Source: Xenia sp. Carnegie-2017 (Eukaryota > Cnidaria > Anthozoa > Malacalcyonacea > Xeniidae). Taken from it: a stretch of 64,000 nt of DNA. The DNA is taken from positions 9,560,230-9,624,229 of the forward strand of contig NW_025813486.1 in NCBI RefSeq assembly GCF_021976095.1, read 5' to 3'. This document shows positions 1 to 13,872 of the stretch, in pieces. Position numbers and translations under genes: made by a program. Below the pieces are notes generated by a model, which was given only the letters and a program-made list of their open reading frames with translations, ran no database searches and was not told the DNA's origin. The first letter of the stretch is position 1, and each line of letters opens with the position of its first letter.

Positions 1-1165
1 TTGCAAAGTGCTACGGGTATCTATGATGTATATTTTATAGTACTTGGGTGTGACCTATAATTATCAAAAGTTTATCAATTAAATATATCGAGCAATTTTT
101 ATTTAAGATCTCATTTATACATCGTTAACACACACGATAATTCTTTATCTTTTGTCTTACAAACCTTTTACTTGTTAATGGCTCCAAACTTTGAACACTT
201 GATCTTTTAAATCACTTAACGTTCTAAAACTTGAAGCGTGAAATGGTTGCGTCCTTTGAGTTGATACGTGGCAAATAATTTTTGCAACTTAATTCAAGAC
301 ATTAAAAGCTTATTGTTATGTAAAAACAAAGATACGGCCTTATGATTCTTACTGCTTTTACTTATAAGTTTGAATTTAATTTGGATCGAATTCATCAATA
401 GAAATGAGAATTGTAAATTATATTACATTATACCATGTTTAAGGTACTTTGGGAGCGATTGGTAAAAAACTACAGCTCGATATGTCAGTTTTATTTTTAT
501 ACTAGTGGTACTCTTGCCCGTTAAATAACACAATATCATTGCACATTTATATGTCATGAACGTCTAAATTGTGCTTGTTGAAATCTTTAGTATAAATGGT
601 TTATTGATAAACATTTGAAAAAGCTACATTTCCAAAATGATAACGTTGCTAAAAGGCAAAAAGCACTTTTTATAAACATAAATTAAATTGCAATTAAACA
701 CATCATGATAAACACGCCTTATTTTAAATCAATGGCAGTGATTTTATGGTGAGCACTTAATATGTTTGTATTTGTAGCTTGGATTGATTTGTGTACAATT
801 ACATGATTGCAAAGTATTACGGGTATTTATGATGTATAATTTATAGTACTTGGGTACGACCAATATTTATCAAAAGTTTATTAATTAATTATGACGAACA
901 ACTTTTATATAAGATGTCATTCGTACATCGTTTACACACACGATAATTCTTTATCTTTAGTCTTACAAACCTTTACTAGTTGATGGCTCAAAACATTGAA
1001 CATTCGATCTTTCAAATCACTTAACGTTCTAAAAAGTTAAGCATCAAATGTTTTTGTCCTTTGAGTTGATACGTGGCAAATTATTTTGTGCAACTTAATT
1101 TAAAACATAAAAAGCTTCTTGTAATGTAAAGCAAAGATACGGCTTTATGATTTTTATTGTTTTTA
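1..1165. repeat. Diverged direct tandem duplication, period about 806 bp
   Basis: Bases 1-365 and about 807-1165 are clearly the same sequence. Both open with TTGCAAAG, carry CACACACGATAATTCTTTAT, and end near AGATACGGC followed by TTTATGATT or CTTATGATT. The copies differ by scattered substitutions and small indels. No coding potential is visible in either. The first copy begins at the window edge, so the unit may extend to the left. Confidence 0.85.
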
Positions 1166-2622
1166 TCAACATGTTTGAATTTTATTACCGTTTTCTTGGT
1201 ATTTTCTGAGTTAAAAAAAACCTTAGCTCAATAATTAAGAGTTGGTCTTATACATGAAAATTCACAATATCAGATTGTAGAACTTATGTTTCATTTGCTG
1301 GTTTAAGTTGAATAAGACAAAATAGGAGTTCGTTGGCTTAAATGTTGGGAAAATTAAATCACACGCTTTGATAAGATAACTTTACATTATATTCTGGTAA
1401 ATTAAATGAAGAAAAGCTGATATAGAATTCTTATTGTAGAAACTATAAAGATTTGTTAAGATCATGTCCGATGTTTGATTGCATCATTTAGGTATATTTC
1501 AAGCTGTTTCTGGTAGTCAGTATTGACCCGTAAGATAGCAAAAGTTAAGTCTATCAAAAGCACAATTCAAAACGACTTCACACCAAGAATATAATGATGT
1601 AAATTGCTGTAATTGAATTAATTAATTAGTTTATAACTGATTGATTGGCATATTTTTAACCCAAAAAGCCTCAAACGTGGTCGAACTAAATTAGTCAAGA
1701 AATCTAAACTGAATGGATTTTTTATTTATAGACATATACACAACCACCATGTGCTCCAAAAGCTTTGTTTTTATAAACAATGTTATACTCAGATATCTCA
1801 AGATTACAAGTATCATGTTAGCTTTGTTTCTACGATGAACACTACATCGAGTTTTATGCTTGGCAGCGTAATCGCGAATTATTTTGAGCTTTTTATTTTT
1901 AAATTACATCTTTTTTAAACCATCAAAGCCACATATTGTAAAGGATTATGAAAAGAAAGCATTTAAAAACATATTGTTCATAAAAACTAATAATTTGGAA
2001 GATAAAACCAAATTTCCTGGAATTTTGCTTAACTAGCATATGCCATATTTTAGCCCTATGTGTTCCATATGCTTTTTGCTGTGTGATTTTCGTGTGCAAG
2101 CTATTTCTAAATTGCTTCTTGGTGACAAACTTCTTATCCTAAAATTGTCTCTTATTTGCAGCAATTTTACTGTCAGATAAATTGAAAGTCTAACTAACTG
2201 TTTCCCCCGAATGTTTTTGCAAATCTTTGGCGGTGATAGATTTAGCGACTTTCCTTAATAGTTCAATGTTTTGTACTGATAAGTCATGACTCTATATTTC
2301 AAGTGTTCTATTGCTTCATAAGTTATTGCTAAAAAAGACAGAAAAAAGAAAAACTCTCTACAATTTAACTACAAAAACCTGAACGTCACAAAAATTCTTA
2401 ACTAAAATTTGCCTTCCATTTTTTATTCTTGAAGTCATGTCGGTCCATTAGAGCCCATTCTTCTTCTCCAACTCTAAATATGAGTTAAAAGAGTGGCTTA
2501 AAAATTCTGACAGAAGATGGATGCAGGACTCTACCATTATTTGCTTTACCACAAGTGTTTTACAAAAAGTTTTTTATTCATTGAGGTTTTTCAAATTATA
2601 GAATAAAACAAGGAATTTTGGA
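1166..2622. other. AT-rich non-coding stretch, nothing recognised
   Basis: No reading frame longer than about 60 codons, no splice-bounded exon and no recognisable repeat was found on either strand. Confidence 0.5.
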
Positions 2623-2690
2623 TCAGTGGCTGGAAGAGCCAGGGGGGAAGGGCCCCCCTAGCTGTTGATTTTGGGGGGCGCTGTTTTGAA
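2623..2690. repeat. GC-rich repeat fragment, probably non-autonomous element
   Basis: A short G/C-run segment (CCAGGGGGGAAGGGCCCCCC followed by GGGGGGCGCTG) stands out from its AT-rich surroundings. Segments of similar character occur at about 13,789-13,872 and 56,238-56,345. The repeated opening (GTGGC or TGGCG followed by G runs) suggests one dispersed family, but I could not define its ends. Confidence 0.35.
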
Positions 2691-2955
2691 TACGAATCAT
2701 CAAGTTTTAAAAATGGGCTATAAAAAATTAAAAACGCATTTGAAACAGAACAGTTATTTTCGCAGTTATATTTTCAGTGAATGAAGTTAACTTTAGGGAA
2801 TTAGGGAGTAAGGGAATTAGACATATCAAAATGAAACCTTGTCAGGGGGTCGATTAAAGAATAAGATATTGACGAGCATTCTATAATTAGATGTTTCGTT
2901 TGTGGCCACAACGCCTGCATGATTTGTCACGATGACGATAGACAACATACTTGCA

Positions 2956-3121
2956 GGGGAGAAACTAGGACGCTAATTGGGGGGAGTGAATATTCATATA
3001 TTCAGCTTTGCCCTGCTGATTTTTATTGAATTTAACATCGCGAAGAAAAGAAATCAACAGCAAGGCAGAACTGAAAATATGAATATTTACACCACTCCCC
3101 AATTAGCATTCTAGTTTCGCC
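2956..3121. mobile_element. Foldback / MITE-like palindrome
   Basis: The left arm (GAAACTAGGACGCTAATTGG and onwards) is the imperfect reverse complement of the right arm, which ends AATTAGCATTCTAGTTTCGC. Arms of about 60 bp flank a ~30-bp AT-rich centre. There is no coding capacity. This is typical of a hairpin-forming non-autonomous DNA element. Confidence 0.8.
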
Positions 3122-4900
3122 TATGCATACACGGCCAAATTGTCCTCTTAAGGGACGTGACAAGGCCTAAAATGTGTAATTTTTTGCCTATCTTAATCAA
3201 TGTTTTTTGCTTCCCTTACAGACAGTAATCGTTACTGGCATTGTATCTTATTATTAGTCCGAGTGTAATAATATATTTTTCAAAAATGACAGTAGTGCAG
3301 TCATCGGTAAATTGCTATCATTATGCATAGTCTAACATGAGGTAGCCGTTAATGATACCATAGCATGTACTGCATTGTTCGTATTGTGTTATTTACATTT
3401 TCATCGTTATGACGATTCATTTGTCATTTTCAGTAGTAAAGCAAGTTATTATACGGTAAATCTTTTTTAAATCACTTAAAGCTTCTTCGTAAATATTCAA
3501 GATTCATTTATCCGCAGTTATCGATTGTGCATAACAGCATATATTTAATTGAAATTAAGATATTTTTTAAACAACAACATTTAAAGACCATTTAAATTGA
3601 TGTCTCAAAATGCAAAACCCTCATTTTGAGCTTCCATTGTTGGCAATACAGATGTAATTCACAAAACAATTATTTCATTTGATAATTCCATTTGTGTTGG
3701 AAAATCTATTTTAATATTATTTAATGTACATCATGGATCATAGTGCAATGTTAAAGACTAACTACAATGTCGAATTCTTTCAACACCACGAAGAGAAAAA
3801 GTCGGGTGCTGAGTTACCTATTTTCGATATCTATATATATCACTATGAAATTTGTACACATAAGAGTTTATAGGGATAACCTTCCTGTCTAACCTTCTCT
3901 GGTAGTCTGCTATCACAATGGCAAAAAAAAAGCAGTTTAGGGCTTATCTTTAAAACATTGTAACTTTCACATCGAATAACCTTGTCTAGACAGTCACTTT
4001 AGGGGAGAGAGAGGAAATAATGGCAAGAGATTGCACAAATTGATCTAATTTTTTAACCCTCCTCCATAGAGACTGAACAAAATCCAAACTCATACAATAT
4101 CATAATTACTCTTTCACCAGCATGGATATAGAATATACATATCAAATACTCAGTATTTTTCATTCAGCAACTTCGGGATAAATAGTAATTTAGGGTACTC
4201 TTTCTTGAAATCAAAGGGTGTCCTGTCTAGTATACTTTTTTTACTTATCATTCCCATTATCATCCCCTTATCAATCACATTATTTCGTGACTTGGGAAAT
4301 TTGCGTTTTTCTTTAAAACTAAATATAATCTTTACAAAGAGTCATACATCTTCTTAAAAATAATATATTTAACATCTTGATCAAAAACGAAACAAATACT
4401 ATTTTCTCTTTCATCAACCTCTCAAAATACTCTTACATCTTCTATCGTGCTCCTCTAGCTGCTACTTTGTCAAAATAATTGTATCCCAGTCATGCAGTTG
4501 TCTGCTATTCATTTATACCTTCTACTTTTCTGTAATGTTTTTTTTTATAATTTTTATTTCTAAATTTTAGTAGGTATTTCTATCATTAAAGCTCTAGGTC
4601 TACTGAACCATCTTCTCTAAGTTTATTGCCTTTTTATGGTAATATCTTTATGTAATTATACAATTTCATACGCCAGACATATTACTCTAATACAATTATT
4701 TACGTAATAATACTCATTAAACTTATTGTTATGCTCAAACTATTTACTAAATTTTCCATTCTCTATATACTGTTTACTACATTACAACTCTCTTCCTAAT
4801 CTTTCTCTCTAATTTATTTTTTGTTACTTCTCGTTAGTTTTACATTAAAAAATGCGTTATTGCATGATCCCGTGCACACCTGGACCCCAGAGTATTTTAG
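3122..4900. other. AT-rich non-coding stretch, nothing recognised
   Basis: Only very short random frames are present. I see no exon, RNA gene or repeat that I can support. Confidence 0.45.
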
Positions 4901-4910
4901 GCCCAAATAT

Positions 4911-5899
4911 TTACGAAAGTTGATCTGTGAAAGATTTGTGAATGGTCAACACTATTTTTGTAGAGCAGTTTTCATCATTCTCATGAAATTCTCTATCAGA
5001 GTCTGTTTCCTCACTTGAAGATGGTAAGTATTCTTCTTCGCTTTCACCAAGAAATTCCTGTATTTGCAAAATGTCCCGATATTCAAAGATATTACCGTTT
5101 TCACGATTTTCAGACGTCGATTCTTCGGAACAGTCTGTCAGAAAGTTTTGGTTTTGTTTCCATTTTGTTGCTTTTTTCAAAACTATTGATCGTATCAGTT
5201 TAAGTAGATGTTGATGACTTGTTCCAGGTGAAAAGACTATCTAGCGACACAGAACTGAGAAAAGTTTGGGTAGCCTTAGTTTTCATCATGATCATTGCGA
5301 TACTACCAAAAATGATCTGAACGCAAAATGAATAGCGTTTTGTTTGTTCACCCATATATGAATCTTGGCTATGTACTGCTGTGCCAATTTCCCATTTGCA
5401 ATTAGTCGACATATCTTCTTTGTAACATTGATTGTTTCGGATACGGTCATACATTCAGCGTAAGAAATTAAACTTTTAACCTCCTGAAAAAAAAACTTGA
5501 AATATTTACTGGTTTCCCTCTTTCAAACAAAACCAAAATCAAATTAAATGCTCGTATCTTATTGTTTTTTAAGGTCATAAAGACTGCACATTATTATAAA
5601 GTACTCACTTTTTTTCATGAAAGAGAACTAGCTGATCTCTTTGCTTCTGATTAGTTTTTACGACAAAATCCGACAAAAATTAATTGACTTTAAAAGTCTG
5701 GAGAATGTCCTGGAAGAAATGCATCGGGGACAAAATGTAGAGAGTACAAGCAAGTACATTTTGATGGGCGAAATTTCTTATGCTTGCAAAACTCTATCCA
5801 AATATTTAGCCTTTTGCTTTCCTCCTTGTTTTTTAGTTTAGGAAATGAAAGAAATGTTTTCCGTTTTTTAGTCTTTTTTACTATAGCTGTTGCAGCCAC
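4911..5899 (-). pseudogene. THAP-domain-like relic with acidic tail (possible transposase remnant)
   Basis: On the minus strand, 5,899-5,690 encodes a peptide resembling the C-terminal half of a THAP DNA-binding domain: FPKLKNKEESKRLNIW, then RPSK, then LHFVPDAF. This follows the family pattern F-P...W...PS...C-x2-H-F...F. The expected Cys of the C-x2-H pair reads Tyr, and the second Cys of the N-terminal pair is not visible, so the zinc site looks degenerate. Downstream on the same strand, 5,454-5,200 and 5,180-4,911 hold further short frames. The last is rich in Glu/Ser (SEEEYLPSSSEETDSD), like linkers in THAP-type transposase proteins. No catalytic domain is recognised and the frames are not joined by convincing splice sites. 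It could be a decayed P-element-like or other THAP-derived transposon gene, or chance. Confidence 0.35.
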
Positions 5900-8640
5900 A
5901 CACCGGACAGTACATGATTATAAATGTTCAAACTACTAAACTCTTGGCAAAATTTTTTGTTTACCTGGTTTTGACGTCATACATAATAATCTCGCATAAA
6001 TTTGGATACGCAGTAAGTTTAAAGTGGCTGAATAGTAAAGTAACATTATCAAGAAAAAGCTTTCTCCTTGTTCATTAGGTTTGTTTCAAAGATTATTTTA
6101 AAACGCTATTATGACATTAAGGTCAAATCCCAAAAATCAGAGCAGGCTCCACATCGTTTATTTGTTTGTTTTTACGCTTTAGGAAACACAACATTCGCAG
6201 TTCTTACTTTAGATAAATATATGTATGCCTATATAATATTTTAAGATGCAAATATGAGTGATATATCCTTGTTTCCGTCCAAAAATTGAGTTTGTTTTAG
6301 CCATCGTTGATACGACCATAGGCGGCCCAATAAATCACAAAATTGTGTAAACAAACGAAAACTCGGCCCATTCCATTGTAACAGACCGTGCGCCGCAAAT
6401 TTTGTATTAATTGATTATGTATATTTTACATATTTACCAAAGGAAGGCAACTACCTTCGCAGTTACGAACACATACCTTCATATAAAGAAATAATACCTA
6501 AAAAACAAACATGAATTCAAAATAATTATATCAATAAAAAGTAGGATAATTTTTCTACATGAATCCATATTTAACTTTCAAAAAAGACGATGATAATCCC
6601 CAAAAATATTCGTGAACTTTTCAATTTGCTTGAAAAATTCTTCTCTCTCCCTGCTGGATGCCTTGAAGTTGTGCATACGCCATTATTTTCAAAAAGACTC
6701 TCAACTGCAATTGGCTAATTAAATTTTTTAATTTTTTAAAAATTACAGCATTCAATTTTCAGGTTGCAGCTGTGTTGATATTTTCTCTTTTAAAATGACT
6801 TAGCACTGTCTTTACGCCCAGAATTATTTCCATCAAGAAATGATGTAGTAGAAAAAACTTTTTTACCTATATCTCCAGGCGTCCAAAAAAGTTTCTGTTT
6901 TCTGCGACCGAAAAATTTGTTTTTTGAACGTGGAGTGTTGGAGACAAACTTCTCTTGTGGTGCGATAGGTGAGGAATTACGTAGTGGCGTGTATACTATG
7001 CTTTTAATGACAGTACAACTCCTACGTTAGTTTAATGGCTACACCAAAGCAGAAGTTAGAAGAAGCACCATTCCCATTTCTTTTTAGCTGTCAAATATAA
7101 ACAGATTATATTTGTCAGTAAACAGGACAGATCCTTGCTGACTATTTTAACGACGTTTCCTTGATACAGAAAATCTTTGGATGAAAACCCCATCGTTAAT
7201 CTACATGAGATATCCTGTCTTTTCGGCGTATGAACAGGTCTTCATCATTTATTCTTTTTGATTATACCCATGCCAAAAAATAATCTCGTATTATGAGTTC
7301 TCGGTGTTTCAATATATTTCGGGCTTTTTATCGAAATGCGAACAAAGAGCGTGCTCTGAAAAGAATTGTGGAAGACTTTCACAAATTTGAAAAAAATGTT
7401 TTTTGAAAAGGCATTGGAAAAAGCATTTCTTGTGCATAAAATACATACTTTCTTGGGAAAAGCAACGTGGATTGTCATTTTGTCATTTAGAAATAATACA
7501 ATGCTTTTTCAAAATATAAAACATTTCCAATTTACTAGCTTATTACTTTTATGACTCAATCCCGGTGCTGTCTTAAGACAATTGCAAAAGTAGCATATTA
7601 TCTTGAAGTATGTATTTTGCCTAGTTTCTAAAAATTCTCTAAAACGTTTAACACACTAATGCATCATTGCCATTTTTCATTGGTTATTTGTTCTTGGTAT
7701 AAATACCCAAAATGAATCCTGAAAAGGGATAACGTTGGCATTTATATAATGAAGACATTTTTAAGAAGTCAATAATTTTTGTTTGTTTTCAAACTGATAC
7801 GAATGACACTGACAATTATATAAGGAAATAAAAGCCAACGGTAGCTGCCAGTGCGATAATTTCCGGGGGTACTCATCTAATAAAGCTTTATTGTATTGTT
7901 CATTTAAAATTTATTGTTTTCTGCGAATTTTTACAACGTTCATTTATTAACACTCCCACTGCCGTGGCTAACGAAGCGCAAAATGCATCACTGGAGAGAA
8001 GTAGCTTGCAAAAATCTTTCTGAGCAAATGTAAGTGTGCCGTTTTACGTTAACTGATACTTATCACTTAATAATTAACAATTATTTGATGAGTTGAGCAC
8101 GTTATTAACAATTTTTCTCAGGATTCTTGAAATCGTGCAAAAGCCGAATTCAGAAAAAGTTTAGTTATACATTTATAGAAGATTATAGCTTTCATGCTAT
8201 AAATACTGAAGCACTTTTTACGTGCTTCAACATGAAATTATTTTTGAGTATGCTTTCGTCTTTTTCCCGTAAATTTTCAATGAAAACACTCTTGACTGAT
8301 ATTTGTAAAACTTTCCAAAAGTTTTTACTTCGTTAGTCTTAGTAAATCAAGAAAAAATAATTTGAAAAACAAGAGTCAATATCAAGCAAGATTCCGCGTA
8401 AATAAGTTTTGTTTTGTCAGTTGTCACGTTAAAAATGACGTCAAATACAGATAATTTTCATTGGCTTGAAGGTGGAAATTCATTAAGAATTATCTGTTGG
8501 CACTTAGCCAATCACAACAAAAGTTGAACCAATATTGTATGATAAAAGAATATTTAAATGTATAACTGTGATTTTTATTCTCTGATTGTGTCAGTAAGTG
8601 AACAAGTTTACGAAATATTACCAATAGAATTCCAGTTTTT
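5900..8640. other. AT-rich non-coding stretch, nothing recognised
   Basis: Several open frames of 60-80 codons exist but none has a family signature or splice-site support. A short G/C-richer patch near 6,308-6,400 (GGCGGCCC, CGGCCC) is not assigned. Confidence 0.45.
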
Positions 8641-8985
8641 CAATATCACTAATGTAAACGTCTAACGGAGGATTGTTTGACATTATGAAGTATATTAAAA
8701 TAAAGATATTTCAACTCTCGTTTTAAACAAATAGGTATATTGAGTTTTTCAACATTATTATAAGAGATAAACGCTTTGACTACAAGTAAGCACAAGGTTT
8801 GTAAATCGTAGACAACAGGTAACTTCCAAAAAAAAACGCGAGGATGAACACTTGTAACTGAAGAAACTTGACACAAATTACCAAAAAACGAGGTCAGACA
8901 CTCAAATTTCGGACACTGTCGATCAGGTTCATCCACGCAATCCAACGTGTAACATATTTCACCAGAATGGGAGCCAATTATTAAA
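8641..8985 (-). pseudogene. C-terminal fragment of WD40 + SOCS-box gene (copy A')
   Basis: The minus-strand frame from 8,985 to 8,649 gives the last WD repeat (SRVFFWKL equivalent, here PRVFFWKLPVVYD) followed by a SOCS box: LQTLCLLVVKAFISY, then VEKLNIPICLKRELKY. In the family (WSB1/WSB2 type) this box binds Elongin B/C, and the WD propeller recruits substrates to a cullin-RING ubiquitin ligase. The DNA aligns closely with 26,745-27,040 of copy B. The fragment stops abruptly at about 8,985, where a copia LTR-like sequence starts. About 90 bp at its broken end (8,893-8,985) is present again at 10,846-10,935, where copy A resumes. It cannot be a working gene alone. Confidence 0.8.
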
Positions 8986-9815
8986 CATTCACCAACCGAG
9001 GAAACGAAAGCGATATATGTTGAAACGTTTAATGAACAATATACAAAAAAATAAAATATATGTGCTTCTACATCTATAAATCAACAATGCCAATGTGCTT
9101 ATATCACCTCTAAATAATTAACATAATTAAATTACATCATCACCCAATTAACGACCTGTTAGTAAACTTTACGCGGGAAAGTTATCACTCGTTAACACTC
9201 CCACTTGATAACTCTTAACCGAAACAAAATAATAAAAAGTTATAAATCGTTAAACTATACTGTTCATGTTGTGGTGTCTCCTATCAAAGATCTCAATTTC
9301 TCAAAGTTAAATTTTGGTAATCCTTTCGTTAGAATATCGGCTTTCATTTCATCAGTTGAGCAGTGAACAATATTGACTTCTTTCGACTGAACTCGTTCCC
9401 GGACAAAATGATGACAAATTTTAATATGCTTAGTACGGTTGTGGTACTTAGCATTCTTTGCAAGTTCAATCGCTACTTGATTATCCTCAAATATTGTAAT
9501 TGGTCCTTCCATTCCAAATCCAATGTCCTTAAGTAATCTTTGAAACCAAATTGCTTCCTGCGTGGTGTAACTTAATGCTACATATTCTGCTTCAGTTGTG
9601 CTCTTTGCAACCGTTCTTTGTTTTCGGCTTGACCAGCTGACTGTGCTATTACCAATTTGAAAAATGTAACCTGATGTTGATTTGTGTGTATTAATGTCTC
9701 CAGCCCAATCTGAAATTCCTAAAAGGTCAGGGTTTCCTTCGGTCGAAAACTTTAATCCGTGATCTGTTGTTCCCTTTAGGTATCGTAATATACGCTTCAT
9801 GTTCGAAATAGGCCC
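8986..9815 (-). mobile_element. Ty1/copia LTR retrotransposon, 3' fragment (fossil)
   Basis: Reading on the minus strand, 9,800-9,264 encodes the C-terminal end of a copia-type polyprotein: the RNase H region with the family-typical ADILTKGL near its end and AEYVALS upstream. It is followed by a purine tract (AAGTGGGAG) and a sequence starting TGTTAACGAG at about 9,202. That sequence looks like a ~215-bp 3' LTR running to about 8,986. Gag, protease, integrase and most of the reverse transcriptase are absent, so the element is a truncated fossil. It sits between copy A' of the WD40-SOCS gene and a PI3-kinase retrocopy. Age is uncertain. The remaining coding part is open, which suggests it is not very old. 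Confidence 0.85.
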
Positions 9816-9835
9816 CGATACAACATTGATTTTTT

Positions 9836-10845
<1,010 letters not shown>

Positions 10846-12219
10846 GGTCAGACACTCAAATTTCGGACACTGTCGATCAGTTCATCCACGCAAACCAATG
10901 TATAACAAATTTCACCAGAACGGGAGCCAATAATGAATGTCTTAACAATGTAATCAATTGGACAAGCTATGGTAACAGCAATAAGTTTTCCGTCAGGAGA
11001 ATAACTGATAACATCATGAAGTAGTTGTGACGTTTTGGGTGAACAGCCAACCTTTTTCGACGTGCTAATTGGAAGTATACAGAATTGTCAAGATTTAAGA
11101 CGTGCTAAACATAAAACAACGTGTAACGATCACATATTGCAAGTTCCCCACGGTCAATTGCTGGATTGTAGCAGTATTTTTTAACTGCTGTATAATAATC
11201 GTAAACACGAACGCGTTGCAGCAGTTTTAAACTGTCAGCATCAAAATTGAACAGTTCGCCATCAGTGCTTCCTGCCAAAAGAAGGCTGGCATCACTAGAT
11301 AGAGCCAAACAACTAAAGCCATCACCACGATACTCCGCTCGCAAATGTAAATAATCTTCAACATCACTTAATTTCATTCCCAATTTTACGTCTTTCTTTT
11401 AACACTTGCTCGTCACGCTCATTCAACTCAAGATCCGTATTATGTATAGGACAACCCAATTGATGGCAATCCACTACCCTAAATTCAACTTTAAGATCAA
11501 TCCATTGGTCGGGTTCGTCTTTTAAAGATTCTTATACGTTCCAAAAACCGTCTGGTATTTTATAAACACGAAACCAAAAACGATCCAAGTCATGGGAAAA
11601 TTCAAGATCCATACAGTTAGTGACTGCAATTCTCTTTTCATCTGGGAAGAACTTAAGTTGAGAAGCGCGAGCATTAAAACAGTTTATGCAATATACCGGT
11701 TTAGGTAGCTTGCCGACCTCATTATCTGGGATGGCAAAAATAATCAAAACAAAGTTGATAATATTATGTCTGTGACGGTGATTGAGTGCTGCACTTGCAG
11801 CGATTAACGAACCGTCCCAAGAGACGGCCCATTTTGTAGCAGGGTAAAAGGACAATAAATAATTGTTCGAGTCCTTTTCAAATTTTATATCCATGAATTT
11901 CTTCACATCAGATTTAAAATCTTCACTTATAAGTCCAAGTGCATCGCTCCTGTGACTGTACAAGAAACTTTTGAAGGATGTAAAATAACACAAAAAACCT
12001 ATATCCATATTTGTTTCAATGTTGACGACATGCAATGGCAAAATACCGTCTAATTTCTAAATAAAAAAAGAGATGTTTTAATCATAATGGGAAAAGCTCA
12101 CCAGAAGTTCAATATTTCAAATATTTTATGGTTTATATCTCGCTCATACATATCTCATGTTCAGGAAAGGTGGGAGTTGACGAACGTTCAGATTCGTCAT
12201 AAGAGGAATCGGAATACAT
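10846..12219 (-). pseudogene. WD40 + SOCS-box gene, decayed copy A (N-terminal and middle part)
   Basis: The minus-strand ATG at 12,219 opens MYSDSSYDESER, matching the start of copy B. The donor after CMSE reads GAG|ATATAA here where copy B has GAG|GTATAA, so this copy has lost its first splice donor. The second exon (from about 12,055) gives LPLHVVNIETNMDIG through KLPKPVYCINC and DGFWNV, then meets a stop. After frame breaks, 11,383-11,105 continues with CLALSSDASLLLAGSTDGE, a WD-repeat blade. The copy ends at 10,846, where the PI3-kinase retrocopy joins. The SOCS-box end is missing here but present as copy A' at 8,641-8,985. Base identity to copy B (26,745-28,316) is high throughout. Confidence 0.78.
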
Positions 12220-13560
12220 CTCACAACTCTCTCAACTAAAAGAAATCGATTATATTTCTAAATTGCTTCCATTCCCGTCTAGAAAGCATGATTTTATTGG
12301 TATCCCTTGCATTGTTTGTAAAATGACTTCTTTAGTGGTAATGCATTCATGTGTTTCTCGACTCTATTTACTCGATCTGTATAAGATATTCCTATAAACT
12401 AACATACGAAAGAGTTGTGACAGAGGAAGTATAATTGCCTAGTGTCAACTATTTTTGTTTTGAAACCAGCAAATATTGGGCAAATATAGAGAATTGAATG
12501 GTGAAAAGACAAATTTGCCGTTTTGTTTTCTTATTCATGAATAGACAGCAATATGGTTTACTTCAAACTCGGAAAATCAGCAAGCAACGTCCTTAGATAC
12601 CTGACGCTCGACATTTTAATTTCAACCATTAAACTGAAGCTAATTTTCTGCTGTTGTGGAGATGAAAGAAGTCAATAAGCGCAAACTTTTAGTGCAAAAT
12701 ATTCCTCCGTTCAACGATACGCAAGTCGTTCATTACACATTAAAATAAAAGCGTTTTAAATGGCAAATACTTTAAAATCCCATTCGTAAAATATTCTATG
12801 GAAATTTTCAACGAACAAGCGTTGTTTTTAAGTTATCCTGAAAATAAAATAAGCTATTGTGATCTATTGATTACTTTGGCTTTGCTACATCTCTTTAACA
12901 TGATAAAAACAGCTAAAATTCACACTTACCTGAACAAATATTGTCAGAACACATTTCAGTGAAGACGACATTAAACCACAATAACTGACTTTAACGACCA
13001 CGAGGTCGAAAATGTCTGACGTCTGAGTCTGTTCTATCCACTAACATGTATCTCAGAAGTAAGCATTAATATTTAACAAATCAATTTGCGGTGTAGTCAA
13101 GGAAAATACCCTTACATTCACTGTTATAAGTTTCAGTATTTTCTAATATTTCTTTAAAATACGCAGTAAGATTTAAAATATATCTTATTTTAACAAAACC
13201 CACTCTATATTATCTTCTCAAAATAAATCTAAATGAAACCATATTACTGTAAACGCATGTCCATTTACGCAGAAACAAATTTTAAGAAGTTAGGGGGGTG
13301 GATGGTGTATTCAACGATAAGTTGAGCCATTATTTACATAATTTATGCAGGCTGTCACGTGTAGTAAAACAGACTTGTTGTCACTTGGTATGCAATGAAA
13401 TTCAATTGTCTTTGTTAGTCCTGAATTACACCAATTTCCCCCTCACTTTCTACGCCTATGTGAACGTTAACACTTCAATGACTTTGTCAGCTGTAACGTC
13501 AGTGACAATCTTCAGCAGAGTGACACATTTTCATTGTTTTTTTTCTGGAATATGCCGAAA
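10846..13560. repeat. Segmental duplication, unit 1 (partner 26,915-29,600)
   Basis: Similarity to 26,915-29,600 covers the WD40-SOCS pseudogene and then about 1.3 kb of its upstream flank. Shared runs include GGGCAAATATAGAG or TGGCAAATATAGAG, GAATTGAATGGTGAAAAGAC and GTGCAAAATATTCC. It fades after about 13,130, with islands such as ACTTTCTACGCCTA at 13,445 and 29,530. Orientation is the same in both units. The flank holds no frame of note, so the duplicated segment included the gene and its promoter region. Confidence 0.8.
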
Positions 13561-13788
13561 TCAAGACATTTTTTGTTGCTTAAAGTAAAAGTTCTCGTGA
13601 AACTGTAATGGACGTCCTTTTCATTATCAATGTTTACATGCTTACTTTTGGAACTGATATGTAAATTAGGGTGCGTTTTTTTCTTTGTTTCCTAATTAAC
13701 ATAATTTAAAAGCATGTTTTATTTGGTCAATCCACTACATACAGCTTGGGTTTTGTCATAACTTTTTTATTGTTATGTGAACTGATGA

Positions 13789-13872
13789 CCAGTGGCGTGT
13801 TGACAGGGGGCCATGGCCCTCCGAGGAAGGATTATATAGGGGCGCCAAACGGCAATATGGGCGCAAAATTTT
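13789..13872. repeat. GC-rich repeat fragment
   Basis: A patch beginning GTGGCGTGTTGACAGGGGGC and containing GGGGCGCC resembles the G-run fragments at 2,623 and 56,238. It is probably part of a dispersed non-autonomous element. Ends are not defined. Confidence 0.3.
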
